Below, one piece after another: positions 11,510 through 22,383 of a stretch of DNA of 64,000 bases. The stretch's first letter is position 1; each line of letters opens with the position of its first letter. The notes under the pieces were generated by a model, which worked only from the letters and a program-made list of their open reading frames with translations, was not told the DNA's origin and did no database searches. Source of the DNA: Laburnicola sp. R22_1 (lineage: Eukaryota > Ascomycota > Dothideomycetes > Pleosporales > Didymosphaeriaceae); contig JACONQ010000013.1 of the NCBI GenBank assembly GCA_014281115.1, positions 2,408,501-2,472,500 of the forward strand, read 5' to 3'. The position numbers and the translations under genes were made by a program.

Positions 11510-12737
11510 ACATAATAAACTACTAGTATTAAAAGAAGCGCGTATACAGCTTATAATCTAGGCTATTAAATAAGACACAACACTCTCTTAGTGACGCGCT
11601 ATAGCCCTCTATAACATCTCTTAAAGTACACTTAGCAACTAACGCGCTAGAAAGACGTTTAGACGCAACTGCGCACCTAATAAAATAAGACTTACTATAA
11701 GAGAGGAGCAGGTGATTATGCAGCATATACTTAACCTAGACGCGCGAGGATTTCTGCCCCAGCTTAATGCTATAAAAGATATGGCCGATTCTTTACTAGC
11801 TGCACGCCACTATAAGCCAGTTAGCTAGAGGTAGTCTTATAACTTTGTTAAGCGCCAGCTAAAGCTTTAAGTTAAGTTTAATTAAAAGTACGACTATAAG
11901 AGAGCCCTCTAGGAGGATCCTAAGGTAATACAAGGCTAGTTCTGGCTTATAGAGAATATAAAGGCCAAGTATAGTATCCTAGATAAGGACACCTACAATT
12001 TTAACAAGTCTGGCTTTATAATAGGCATAATATTAACTAGAGTAGTAGTTATAGGCTCTAAGCGTTAAGGACAGCTAAAGTAGGTGCAGCAGGGCAATAG
12101 GGAGTAAACAACAGTCATCCAAGGCATTAACGCAATAGGGTAGTGGATCCCACCCTTTATTATCTTTAGGGGCAAGCACCACCTCTCCACCTAGTATAAG
12201 GAGAAGGATCTACCTTATAATTAGGTTATTACAGTCTCTAAGAACGGCTAGACAACAAATAAGCTTAGTCTATAATAGCTAAAGCACTTTAATAAGCATA
12301 CAAAGAGGCGTACTACTAGTAAAGCATATTTGCTTATTATTAATGGCTACAAAAGTCACAACTTACTTAAATTCTAGGATTACTGCAAAAAGAGTAATAT
12401 TATTACTCTTTATATGCCTCCACATTTGTTGCACCTCTTATAGCCACTTAATATGGATTATTTTGCGCCGTTAAAGAAGGCGTATAGGCGCTAAGCCAAG
12501 AATCTAATACGCAACCACATTACGCACATCACTAAAATCAAGTTCCTACCTTGCTTTATTGCTGCTTTTAAGGCTTTAATTACTAAAAGTAATATTAAAG
12601 GAGGCTTTTAAGGTGCTGGCCTAGTGCCCCACAACCCAGAAGTTGTGATATCGCAGCTTAACGTCCGCCTGCGTACGCCTCCACTTTATTCTATTCGCGA
12701 TAGTACATAGGAGTCGCAAACTCCGCAAAATAGTATA
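11510..12737 (+). pseudogene. pogo-A transposase, N-terminal and catalytic part
   Basis: Reading through stops, this resembles pogo/Fot1 DDE_1 transposases: a basic HTH region, then a FNKSGFIIG box near 12000, where the family has an Asp (FDESGF), then VVVIGSKR, GINAIG, and a HLLQPLN box near 12430 where PLD is expected. The first and last catalytic Asp are therefore lost. The reading frame continues on the other side of Copia-3 at 18153. The exact start is not decidable. Confidence 0.8.
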
Positions 12738-12890
12738 TGTGACGGATTTTAGGTGATTACGTCAGCGGTGCTGTGATTACGTCAGCGCCTTGGCCCGTGC
12801 TCTACTCAGGAGTATACGGGGCTCCCATAGCTCAATAGTTACAATCAACAATTGCCTCAACTTTCGACTAAGGATCTCAACGCTCCAACA
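12738..12890 (+). repeat. Copia-3 5' LTR
   Basis: 153 bp. It differs from the 3' LTR at six sites, all of which read as the un-mutated (C or G) state here. Confidence 0.92.
12757..12784 (+). promoter_or_regulatory. Paired ATF/CREB-type sites in Copia-3 U3
   Basis: TTACGTCA occurs at 12757-12764 and 12777-12784, exactly 20 bp apart within two copies of GTGATTACGTCAGCG. This is the consensus of ATF/CREB-class bZIP factors. The position in the LTR start (U3) suggests a promoter element; function is inferred. Confidence 0.5.
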
Positions 12891-12903
12891 GTTATGAGCC
12901 CGG
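12891..12903 (+). promoter_or_regulatory. Copia-3 primer-binding site
   Basis: GTTATGAGCCCGG directly follows the 5' LTR, the same initiator-tRNA anticodon-arm complement as in Copia-2. Confidence 0.72.
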
Positions 12904-13082
12904 TCTGCACCTACTAAAGGCTGCCTACTCAACTGCAATTGTTCACGACAACTTTACGACTTTTACGATCCCGCGATCCAACGATCCAGCGATCTGACGA
13001 CGATCCCGCGATCCATTGATCCAGCGATCTCACACAAACAATCTCGCGATACCCGCGTACGACTCTCGCGACGAGTGACACG

Positions 13083-16000
13083 ATGGCGACAGAAGAGTCC
13101 ACGACGATGCGTGTCACAGTCGTCCTCAGCAAGCCTGAGGACTGGCAGGCATGGATCCATTTGCGCAAAGACGCAGCACAACAACGAGAGCTTTGGCAGT
13201 ACTGCGACCTAGACGTTGCTGCAGCTGATCTGCTAGAGTTGACAGAGCCTATGGAGCCTACAGCGCACCCTTACAAAGTTGACAAGGAGCCTGGCAAGCA
13301 CTATCTTGACACTGACCTTAGCGATGTCGAATTCCAACGCTATTATTTTGCATACGATCGTTACGATAAGCACCTTGCTAGCTATAACAGAAAGAGCGGG
13401 GCCTTTAAAACCTGAATACAGAGATCAGTAAGACAATTGACAAGCGTCATATTTATCTAATACAAGACAAAGACACGCCATACGCGCGGCTTGTCACCCT
13501 TAAGGCGCATCTCGCGCCATCAACAGCAGTTCACCGACGTGATCTGATTGACAAATACAAGCGTCTTTGTGTCCCACCAAAGTTGCGCAATATCGAAGAC
13601 TGGTTACGCTCATGGGTTGAGATAACTAATCAATGCATGAAGATCAATCTGCCTGATGTCGAAGGCACGCGCGCGCAGGAGGATTTCTTGCAGGCGATTA
13701 AAGGCGTGGATCCCGACTACGCTACACCTAAGCTTATCGAGCTGTTCGACTAGGAGAACAAGGGCACAGAGATAGCGACGCTGGAGAACTACGTCGCTGC
13801 ATATACAACGTACTATCGTCGAGTTCAACCGTCATCTCAAAAGCTCACGAGCATGGCTGGCGATCTGGGCGTAGCAAAGACTTAGAGCGACAACAAAGCA
13901 AACAATAAGCCTGCTACACCAACTTGTCTCTGCGGCTTAATACAGTGGTTTGGACAATGCTACTATCTTAATAAGGATAGTCCTTATTGTCCACATAACT
14001 TTTGTGAAGATCCCGCTATTCGTCAGCGCATAGATTAAGCGTTACGAAATAAGAAGCTGCTTGAGCAAGTACAGCGAGCAGTTAATAGGACAAATAAGCC
14101 TCTTTTGTTAAAGTCAGCGTCTTCGACGCCTCCGACGCCTGCGACGACTGCGACAATTCAACTGGATAACGGCAATCCACCTAGCTACAGTGGAGCTGCC
14201 TTTGCCTACGATCTCTACAGCATGGCAATAATCACACTGGACGTGCGATCTGACAGCGTCTTGGAGGAGCGATTCACCAACGACAGTTTCAATCTAACTG
14301 TCGCAGCAATTGACAACAACACCATGTTGCTGCGAGACTGATGGATTGTCGATTCTGGCTCCAACACCCACGTTATCAATTCTCCTAACTGGGTAGGCTG
14401 GGAGCAGAAGCGCGTTAAGGATACCAGCATAACAATTAGCGCAGGTAAACACCAATACAAAATCGAGGCTTAGGGCAAGGTTACCCTTATAGCCAACACG
14501 CCAAATAGACTAACGCCTTTACAGATTTCTCACATAGCTCTCATATACGGCTTTATCACCAGCGTTATTAGACTAGGGCGTTATTAAGATATTGAAGTTT
14601 ATTTTAACTTAGGCAGAGATGCGCTATACAACAAAGATGGCGTTATTACTTACCTAGAGTATTGCAAGGGCCACTAGCTAGTTGACGCTGACGCGTTGCG
14701 CTGTCCATTAAAGTTGTCCTTAATTGCAATGGCCACCCGCCTATTGACTACTTTAAAGACTTAAGAGATCTCTCCAAAACTTACTTATTAGATCTGGGGC
14801 CATCCAGGCCGCAAAGTTGTCAATCACCTGTCTAACAACGTCAACAGCGTAAAGGTAAACCTGATGGGTTCACTGCAATAAGATTTCTGTCAAATTTGTA
14901 TAGAGTCAAAACTCACAGAGTAGGTTTCCCGCTGTACGCTGTAAGACGCTGTTTGTCCTTTCTACTAAATCTTAGTCAATGTTATATAACTGCGACAACA
15001 AGAAGAGTCGTGCTATAATAGAGACAAATAGGGTGTTTATGCTGTCTATTAGTACTCTTGCTGGCATGAGGCAGATACCTTTACAACAAAGTTAGAGGCT
15101 TAACTCTGCTACTGGCTCCAAAACCTTATACAACAGATCTAGCGTTAATATAACTGTGACGTTATCGCTCTTAAGCTTAACGCAGAGCGCAGTATCGTCT
15201 ACTTTACAGAGCGACTTTGTGCTAACCTAGGTATACGCTTTAAGCTTTGCGCTCCAGATACGCCAGCTTAGAATAGAGGAGTAGAGATTGCTGGCAAAGT
15301 CATCATGACAAAGGCACAAGCTCTACGCCTACAGGGCAATCTGCTGGAGCAACTGTCAAACAAGATAACAAAGACGGCAGCATACTTAATCAATCGAACG
15401 CTGATAGCAATCCTTAACTAGCGTACGCCATATAAGGTTGTCTGGGGCAAGAAACTAGCAACTATCCATCTCTATCTAATTGGCTGTTGCGCGTACGTCC
15501 TTAACAAACATCTGCTACGCAGAGCAAAGATAGCCTCACGCGCTCTAATTAGTCATCTTATAGGCTATAATAGTACAAACGTCTTTAGAATCTAGCTACC
15601 CATAAAGGATTGCGTTGTCCGCACCTGCAATATTGTGTTTAACGCATTAACCTTTTACAAAGGTTGCGATGGCTATGCTAACAACAATGTAATAGAGGAG
15701 GTAATCGAGCTGCTAAATGTCCCAGAGACTTACAACAACAACAATATCTCCATTAACAAGCTTATGACAACACGTTAGCGACATATACACGACAAAACCA
15801 CTACAATTATAGCACCATTAGTTACACTAACGCCCTTAACAAAGCTGTCAGTGGGGGGTAAGTTAATCAACTCGCTTAACAAAGTTAACAAATCCATCAA
15901 ATCCAATACCATAGTAGATTATCTTGCAGGACGTTCTACAACAAGAAATTATTGTCTGTCGCCTACGCAGCAAGACGCCACTAGTTAGTTGGCCACCAAG

Positions 16001-17869
16001 ATTAAAGGCTATATACCTAATTAACGCGACAACAACACGCCACATCAACGCGATCTAGATCTCTTGCAAGACAATATTGTCACCATAAAGCGTGTGCGTA
16101 AGGCACCCACTCATCTAGGCAATCCCAAGACTCACGCAATTTAACTAGGAGCACAAAACGTAGAGTTGTACTTACGTACCTTTGCTGCAATTACAATCAA
16201 CAACAACAAGGCAGACAACTTTTAAATCCACCAAAGTTAGTTGCCGTCTCCCCCGCAGTATATAGGTTAGCTTAAGACCCATCTACATAGTAAGCAGTTT
16301 ATAAAAGCTGCTAAGCGTGAGTATCAAGAGGTCTAGGGTAAGGGCTGCTTTCGCAAGACCTTAGCAACACTACAATTCGCGCTAGACAAAGGCGTGGAGG
16401 TAATCCCGCTCATATGGGTATTTGTATACAAGATTAATAAGGATGGCTACCTCTACAAATACAAAGCTCGACTTATCGCGCGAGGCGACTTGTAGGAGCA
16501 GTTTGGCAACATGTACACAGCTACGCTTGCCGCACACACCTTTCAAGCAGTTGTCACAATTGCCAATTACTTTAGATTAGAGCTTAAGCAGTACAACATA
16601 CCCAACGCTTTCCTTAACTCTATACTTAATTGCAAGCTCTACGCAAAGACGCCTAACAGTTTCAAAGAGAACAGTAATCTCCTAGAGGTACTGCGCGCCC
16701 TCTACAATTTAAAAGACGCTCCGCTTCTATAGTACAACACGTTTCAAGTAGCAATTAAGCAGCTAGGGCTCAGACGCGTCAACGGCTTCCCCTGCTTATA
16801 CATTAACAAGTGGCTCATCTTATTCGTCTACATCAACAATATTGTTATGGCCTTTCATTAATCAAACGCCTCACTACACCACAAACTCAAGAGCCAACTC
16901 AAGGATCGCTTTGGTATCAAGGCAATAGGAGACCTATCCTAGTTCTTAGGGGTAAGAGTTATACGAGACCGCTCAAAGCAGAAGCTTTGGCTTATACAAG
17001 ACACATACATTAACAAGGTTTACAAGAAATATAGCATCTAACTAGCAGGCCATAAGAAACCCAAGTTTCCACTAGACGTCAACTCGCTCGACAAGTCGCT
17101 CAAGGAGACTAACGCTAGCCGCACAAAGCTTTATCAGGAGCTTGTCAGCCACCTAGCATATATTACATACTAGACGCAACTTAACGTCGCTTATAGTCAC
17201 ATTGTACTTGCTTGCCATCTTACCAATCCCAGACAGTTGCATATCACAGCAGTACAACACATCTGGCGTTACCTACTAGCAACTCAGTATTACGCTATCA
17301 AAGAATCCTATAACAACAATATTATAGAGGTAGTCTCTAACAAGCAGGACTATCGCAATCCATTGTTCTTTGGGGCATCAGATGCCTCATACGCCAACAA
17401 TCAGGAGACTCGTCGTAGCTCACAAGGCTAGTGCTTCTTCCTCTATAGCATAATTATTAACTAAAAGGCTACTATCCAGCGTACAGTCGCCAAATCAACC
17501 ACAGAATCAGAGCTATTGTCCATCTCATTTGCTGGATCGCAGATAGCAGAGTGGCTTCGCTTCTTTAACAGTATCTTATTCAAAACAGGCGTACTGCCTA
17601 CAATATACTATGATAACTAGCAGACAGTGGGAATCGTCAACAAGGATCTAGATCAGCTCTATACAAAGCTCCGCCACGTTAATATCTATCAACTCTAGAT
17701 ACAACAAGAAGTAGAGCGTCAACAACTTGTAGTCAAATGGGTCCCCACCAATAAGATGGCTGCCAACAGCCTCACCAAGATCCTCTCAAAAGCCAAGCAT
17801 TAGGAGTTTATACAACAGCTCCATCTAGTCAATATTGCTCAGCGTTTATAGGGCGATTTACAACAGTAA
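13083..17869 (+). pseudogene. Copia-3 gag-pol
   Basis: The ATG at 13083 starts gag (RVTVVLSKPEDWQAWI, close to the Copia-2 start). A frameshift near 13408 and many TAA/TAG codons follow. The protease site at about 14350 keeps VDSGSNTH. The second integrase box near 15175 reads LKLNAE, so Asp is Asn. Reverse transcriptase starts near 16390 (IPLIWVFVYK), and its catalytic box near 16830 reads YINNIVM instead of YVDD. RNase H (FGASDASYANN) is near 17370. The coding end is a TAA near 17867. Non-functional. Confidence 0.87.
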
Positions 17870-17994
17870 CATCAGTGGCGTTTAAGTCAACAATTACAAC
17901 ATCAATTGCAACACCAACAATTAACAAAAACAGCCTATACAAGGATATTTCCAGCTTTAATTAATCTTACAATCCTCTTAAAGCTAAGGGGGTG

Positions 17995-18147
17995 TGTGAC
18001 GGATTTTAGGTGATTACGTCAGCGGTGCTGTGATTACGTCAGCGCCTTGGCCCGTGCTCTACTCAGGAGTATACAGGGCTCCCATAGCTTAATAGTTACA
18101 ATTAACAATTGCCTCAACTTTCAACTAAGGATCTTAACGCTCCAATA
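17995..18147 (+). repeat. Copia-3 3' LTR
   Basis: 153 bp. It carries six C-to-T/G-to-A differences from the 5' LTR, four in CpA context. Confidence 0.92.
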
Positions 18148-18152
18148 GTATA

Positions 18153-18566
18153 GAACTTAGGTTCTAATCGACGCTGGTTAAGCAGAGGATTTAAAGGCAT
18201 GTAGATAGTTCCCTAACTTATATAGTTAAGGCAGTGGAAAAGCTTGTTAAAGGCGCTAAGCTAACAGGGCATTCTTTAGTGTTAATAACCAAACGCAACG
18301 CCAAACTTTAAGCTGCTAATAAGGCCGCCACGCAATATAAATTATATAAAAGAAAGCGAGTATAGTGTGAAGAAGTCCTTATAGCTAAAGAGGGCTAGCG
18401 GCTAGCCACTCTAAAGGAGTTTGGGGCGCGCAGTGATGGGCAAAAGGCGAAGAAGAGGGTGCGCGCTGATGGAGGCGAATCTGCTTAACAGCGCTATAGA
18501 CGCTGCGGCAAGCCTAGGCATAATAAAACAACCTGTAGGCAGCCTATAGAAGTAGATTCTGAATAG
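18153..18566 (+). pseudogene. pogo-A transposase, C-terminal part with zinc-knuckle remnant
   Basis: This continues the frame cut at 12737. After a lysine-rich region it shows YRRCGKPRHNKTTC at 18495-18536. In pogo-B the same place reads CRRCGKPGHNKTIY. Together they indicate an ancestral CCHC zinc knuckle (C-x2-C-x4-H-x4-C), with a different Cys-to-Tyr loss in each copy. Confidence 0.75.
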
Positions 18567-18694
18567 ATTGGACTATTTGGACTATTGAAAATAGTTCGTG
18601 TTGACTCTGTACTATCGTGAATAGTACAGAACTTGGTGGGGTTTGGGCAAAGTGATCGACTCGATGGAATGATCGACTCGAGTGCAAAGTACGT

Positions 18695-18967
18695 TAGGGC
18701 TACTTAAAACCCAATAAGTGGAGGCAGTTTATACTCCTGCCCAGGAGGGATCCGCATACTGCAATTCCTGCAATTCCTAAAACCCTATGACTTGCAAACC
18801 GACGATATAGCTTAGCAAAAAGGCTCTACTGTTTATAACAGAAATGCTTACACATCTTATTCTGATCGTTTGTCCTGATTCCAAGATCACTCCCACCACC
18901 AGTAATCCGGCAGTTCTGGGGGGAGTAATCGGCACTAGTATGGCATATGCGTCTTTGACGGAGTTTA
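18695..18967. other. Spacer between pogo-A and the gene island
   Basis: About 270 bp of moderate GC with no convincing gene. It holds the 3' flank of the membrane-protein gene at 18968-21349. A small ORF on the plus strand here is antisense to that gene's 3' end. Confidence 0.6.
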
Positions 18968-21349
18968 CTAGTCCGCTATCGTGGAGTTTTTTTTGGCAAC
19001 AGACATCACCATCCGACCTGTATCAATTAATAACTCTCCCTGATCATATCCCCTCCGCCCCTGATGAAAAATTCGCACGTCGTCAGCTACCGCATGGATA
19101 AATCCGGAGTAGATTTCAAGGGCACAACGATCTTCCCAGGAATATGACTCACTCGGTCGATCAAGAGCGAGGTTCCAAAGTTGACTTGAACCAGAGTCAT
19201 GCATAGACTCAACACTCATTCCGAACACAGTGAAAGAATCGAAATCTTCCTCTGGTATGATAAAGCAATCTCCACGGGTCCATTTTATGAGTGTGTTTAG
19301 ATATGCCTCGGGGTCTGCTTCTTTAGAAAGCGTGTCTATGCACCTAAGTGTATAAAAACCACGAAACGTACGGTGAACCCAGAGGGCTAAAATGCTATGG
19401 GGCTGTTCTCTCATATTGTTTGAGGGATAGGTGAGCTCAAGGCGAGAATAGGTCTCAGCACGGACATACCATCCGCTGGTGATAAGATGTGTCCAGGTGA
19501 AGTAACGTCTCCCAGATCTGAGATGGTAGCTTGTCTCTTCAGTCGCTTGCATAGCTGTGGATAGCTCCGCGACTAGTCTTAAGAGGGTCGCATCCGACGA
19601 GAAAGATAGCAACCTTTGCCGTAATGCAATTCTCGGGTCGTTGACCGTGATTAATGCAAACTCAGTCCGCAGGTCTGGAGATGGCACAACCGTTGTACAA
19701 GGCTCAAAGACCAGTGCATCAGGCCATGGTTCGTCCACGGCGGGCCACCCGTATAGGCATGCTGAGCCTACCGCAAGTGCTATCCTATTCGGATTTGATG
19801 CAGGAAGCTGAAAAGCTTGTGGTTTGCTTGAGAGTCCCCTACGGACTCGGGCTCGAAACCCGGTTATGAGGAGTGTGACGCCGAGTTGGATAATAGTCGC
19901 GGACCAATGCAATGCTCTTAGTCCGACGAATTGGCAAGTATAACCAGAGAGTGTGATTAATACAGCGAGAGGTATCTTCGAGGTTTGCACATAAGCATAC
20001 AATCGGTCTTTCAGTGAGATTTCGGAATGAACCTTGGAACCGCTCGCTTGAGTGTCTTCCAATGGTGTTTTGAGGCCTTCCTCCGGATCCGCTTGGTGGT
20101 TGTTCTCTTCAAGATCCGGCCGAGTTCTTGATGTGCGAATGCGTTGGTTGCGCTCTCCATTTATGATGACGAACGGCTTGAACTCCTGGTCCCCTAAAGT
20201 GCAAGCCAGTTGTAAACGGAAAATGGTCTTCACCTTTCCTTCTTCGGAAGGTTCAAAGTCATGCTCGACGGTTGTTCCTTCGATGATGTGGGAACACAAT
20301 ATCATGCCCGCAATCACCGCACACGAGCCGACAAGAAACAACGGATACGCATAGTCCTGTACGGCGGTGGTGCCCTTCTTCACTTTCCAATGATAGGTCA
20401 TGATAGCGGGAATGACCGAAGCGACGGCCTGCAAGGCTAGTCCAATCACCGCAAAGTCCCAGAGCTCGGATTTGGTCGTGACTGCGCCGTCTATGTTTAA
20501 AGTTATGTTCGGAGGTTGTTTCGCCAGCCGTTTCGCAAGGTTAACCTCCATTTTCCGGATGCCGTCTTTGGTAGGCGTGGCTGCTCCCGGGACAAACTTT
20601 CGCAGGAAGGATTTCCGTAGCAACGCATGATTAACGGTGACCTGTTTAAGTATACCCTTCTCGCAGGCTTCTCCAAGGTCGCTGATATGTACTTTATCCT
20701 TGACTGTAGAGTCCTTCGCCTAAGAGTCCTTGACTGTAGAGTTTTTAATTGTAGAGTCCTTAACTGTAGAGTCCTTAACTATAGAGTCTTTAACTGTAGA
20801 GTCCTTGACTGTAGAGTCCTTGGCCTGAGAGTCCTCAGTTGTAGTTGTCCCGGCCTCGGTCCCCGTATAAGACACGACGAACTCGAAGGTGCTGGCGAGG
20901 CCTGGTTGTCGAATGACGCCGTTATCGGTCCAGAGCTCCGAAGTGTTTTGTGATGTCGAAGTGAGTAGCTCTAACTCCGCCGTTTCCCACTTTTCTCTTG
21001 CACTACACAGTTACATCAACATCTTGCAGCTGTAGGGGGAGAGAGGTACCTACCGTCCGATCAGATTCTTTAAGAACCCTACTTTCCCGACTCTGATAGC
21101 CGAAACTATGGCAGTAATGATACCAAGCGGTCCGACAGCAAACAAGATATTGTCTGCCCAGCCCAAGGACATGCTGAGGAACTGCTTTGTGACCTGCTCT
21201 CCGAAAAGCGTGAGCAGAGGTGCTAAATCGCTGAATAGGTTGTTTGAGAACTCATCGCCTGCAAATCCTGACGGAGGAGGGGGCTGAGGATTGATTGGTA
21301 CGGCTGTTGATGCGCCGTTGCCGGTCGAGCTGGTCAAGCTAGTAGCCAT
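18968..21349 (-). CDS. Fungal multi-pass membrane protein of unknown function, with in-frame TAG
   Basis: Exon 1 is 21349-21054 and exon 2 is 21002-18968, joined over a 51-bp intron (GTAGGT...GTGTAG) that reads LIGRAREKW across the junction. Together they give 777 codons with the stop. One TAG at 20722-20720 interrupts exon 2 inside a pentapeptide repeat. Hydrophobic segments: exon 1 (ILFAVGPLGIITAIVSAI, near residue 70), then three or four in the middle (e.g. YPLFLVGSCAVIAGMILCSH; IPLAVLITLSGYT). The C-terminal half is soluble, without a recognised motif. The opening half (FSNNLFSDLAPLLTLFGEQV...WADNILFAVGPLG) resembles uncharacterised proteins I recall from Pezizomycotina, but I cannot assign a role. 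If TAG is real, the product is truncated after about 180 residues unless readthrough occurs. The gene borders the RIP-affected repeats. Confidence 0.72.
20702..20836 (-). repeat. Coding 15-bp minisatellite (nine units)
   Basis: Nine exact-length 15-bp units encode a pentapeptide array with consensus K-D-S-T-V inside the membrane-protein gene. Most unit differences are transitions (ACA/ATA, GTT/ATT, GAC/AAC). One unit reads TCT TAG GCG where the first unit reads TCT CAG GCC, giving the in-frame stop. Confidence 0.88.
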
Positions 21350-22383
21350 GGCGAGGCCGATGCTAAAAAGGCGGAAAGAGCGACAGATGAAGAGGCAGTG
21401 AGTAGCTTCTAGGTCTACTCTCGCAAAATTTATGCGTATTCAGAGTTTTTGTGTAGAAGAGTGTGATGCTCAAGGCTGAGGGTTACGCTTCCCTCACCGC
21501 CAAGCCGCCCCAGCCCTGAATACGGGACCTGGGAAGGCTGGCAAATGAGATGGGAACGTAAGCGACGAATGGGCGCTTATCAATGTCGGGTCGTATGAAT
21601 TCGTATTCTGCTTATCCGGCGGAATGCAAGAGAAAAGATCGATCATGGGGACCATGTTTGTATTAACGAAATCGCAAGCCGGAGTTGTAGACGAATTTGG
21701 AATGGAAATGCGCGTATGCTCGTGAGCAGGAACATATAGGACTTAAGCTGATGGAACTGGAGCTTGTAAATGTTCAGAGAAGATACTTCGCGCACTTTCG
21801 GTACACAGCTCGGGAATAGCAGGGAGCTAGAAGAAAAGAAGAAGAGAAGTACTACCAACCTAAAAAGATATAGCGACATCGCAGGGGGCTCTGCTTTTTT
21901 TGTCATGTTATTTGAGATGAAAGACTTTGTCGCCCTACCCCTAGGTAGATTAATCTAACACATCAAAAAGATATAGCGACATCAAAGAACACGCATGTTG
22001 ATAGCGCAATGACCGATCAAAAGCTTTCAGCCAATACATCCTGACTCAGCGGAGCGTAGAAATCGCAGTCTACACGGGACCTCAAATTCTTGAGACAATA
22101 AGCTTATCAGCTAGTGCGAAAGGAGACATGAATACGCGTTCGTCGCCTCAATATTCTTGCGACAGAGAGATTCGACGTACAAGGTTCCAGGCCCAATTTC
22201 AAGGTTTGGAACACATGACCAGGGGCGATGCGGTGCGGAACTGAACGAACACTCAATAGGTTTCTTGATTCGTGCATAAGATGATCTTTTTTGGTAACTT
22301 GCCATCTACATCCTTTCCGCCACAAGCAGTGTGAGCCACCAGTGGATCCCTTTCGCTCCTGACAAAATATTGATCTCCTATCC
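21350..22383. other. Intergenic region between the membrane-protein gene and ARP3
   Basis: About 1 kb. The proximal part is the likely promoter of the minus-strand membrane-protein gene; 22107-22383 is the likely 3' UTR of ARP3. No supported gene. It contains the dispersed short sequence and its direct repeats at 21862-21983. Confidence 0.7.
21862..21983 (+). repeat. Short dispersed sequence, copy 2, flanked by 19-bp direct repeats
   Basis: The body (21881-21959) matches 11074-11151. It is bracketed by perfect copies of aaaaagatatagcgacatc at 21862-21880 and 21965-21983, as expected of a target-site duplication from retroposition or another long-staggered insertion. The body is about 80 bp, has no ORF and no poly-A tail. 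Identity unknown. Confidence 0.65.

Larger units (their letters stand above)
12738..18147 (+). mobile_element. Copia-3 LTR retrotransposon (RIP-decayed)
   Basis: It has 153-bp LTRs (12738-12890 and 17995-18147), target duplication GTATA (12733-12737 and 18148-18152), a primer site GTTATGAGCCCGG at 12891, and a polypurine tract AAGCTAAGGGGG before the 3' LTR. Its gag start (near 13083) resembles those of Copia-2 and Copia-4, so the three are sister families. It inserted into pogo-A. Confidence 0.94.
11409..18694 (+). mobile_element. pogo-A, pogo/Fot1-type DNA transposon, split by Copia-3
   Basis: The terminal inverted repeats (about 60 bp) begin ACGTACTTTGCACTCGAG on the right and ACGTACTTTATACTCGAG on the left, flanked by TA (11407-11408 and 18695-18696). 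Removing Copia-3 and its duplication leaves 1871 bp, exactly the length of pogo-B (30234-32104). The interior encodes a DDE_1 (CENP-B/jerky-like) transposase with many stops. Confidence 0.92.

Noticed and set aside
18844..20630. Plus-strand ORFs opposite the membrane-protein gene
   Set aside because: Antisense shadows; the minus-strand frame is far longer and spliced consistently.
20702..20836. Regular short repeats resembling a CRISPR-like array
   Set aside because: Units are contiguous 15-mers without spacers, lie in frame in an exon of a eukaryotic gene, and encode a pentapeptide repeat.
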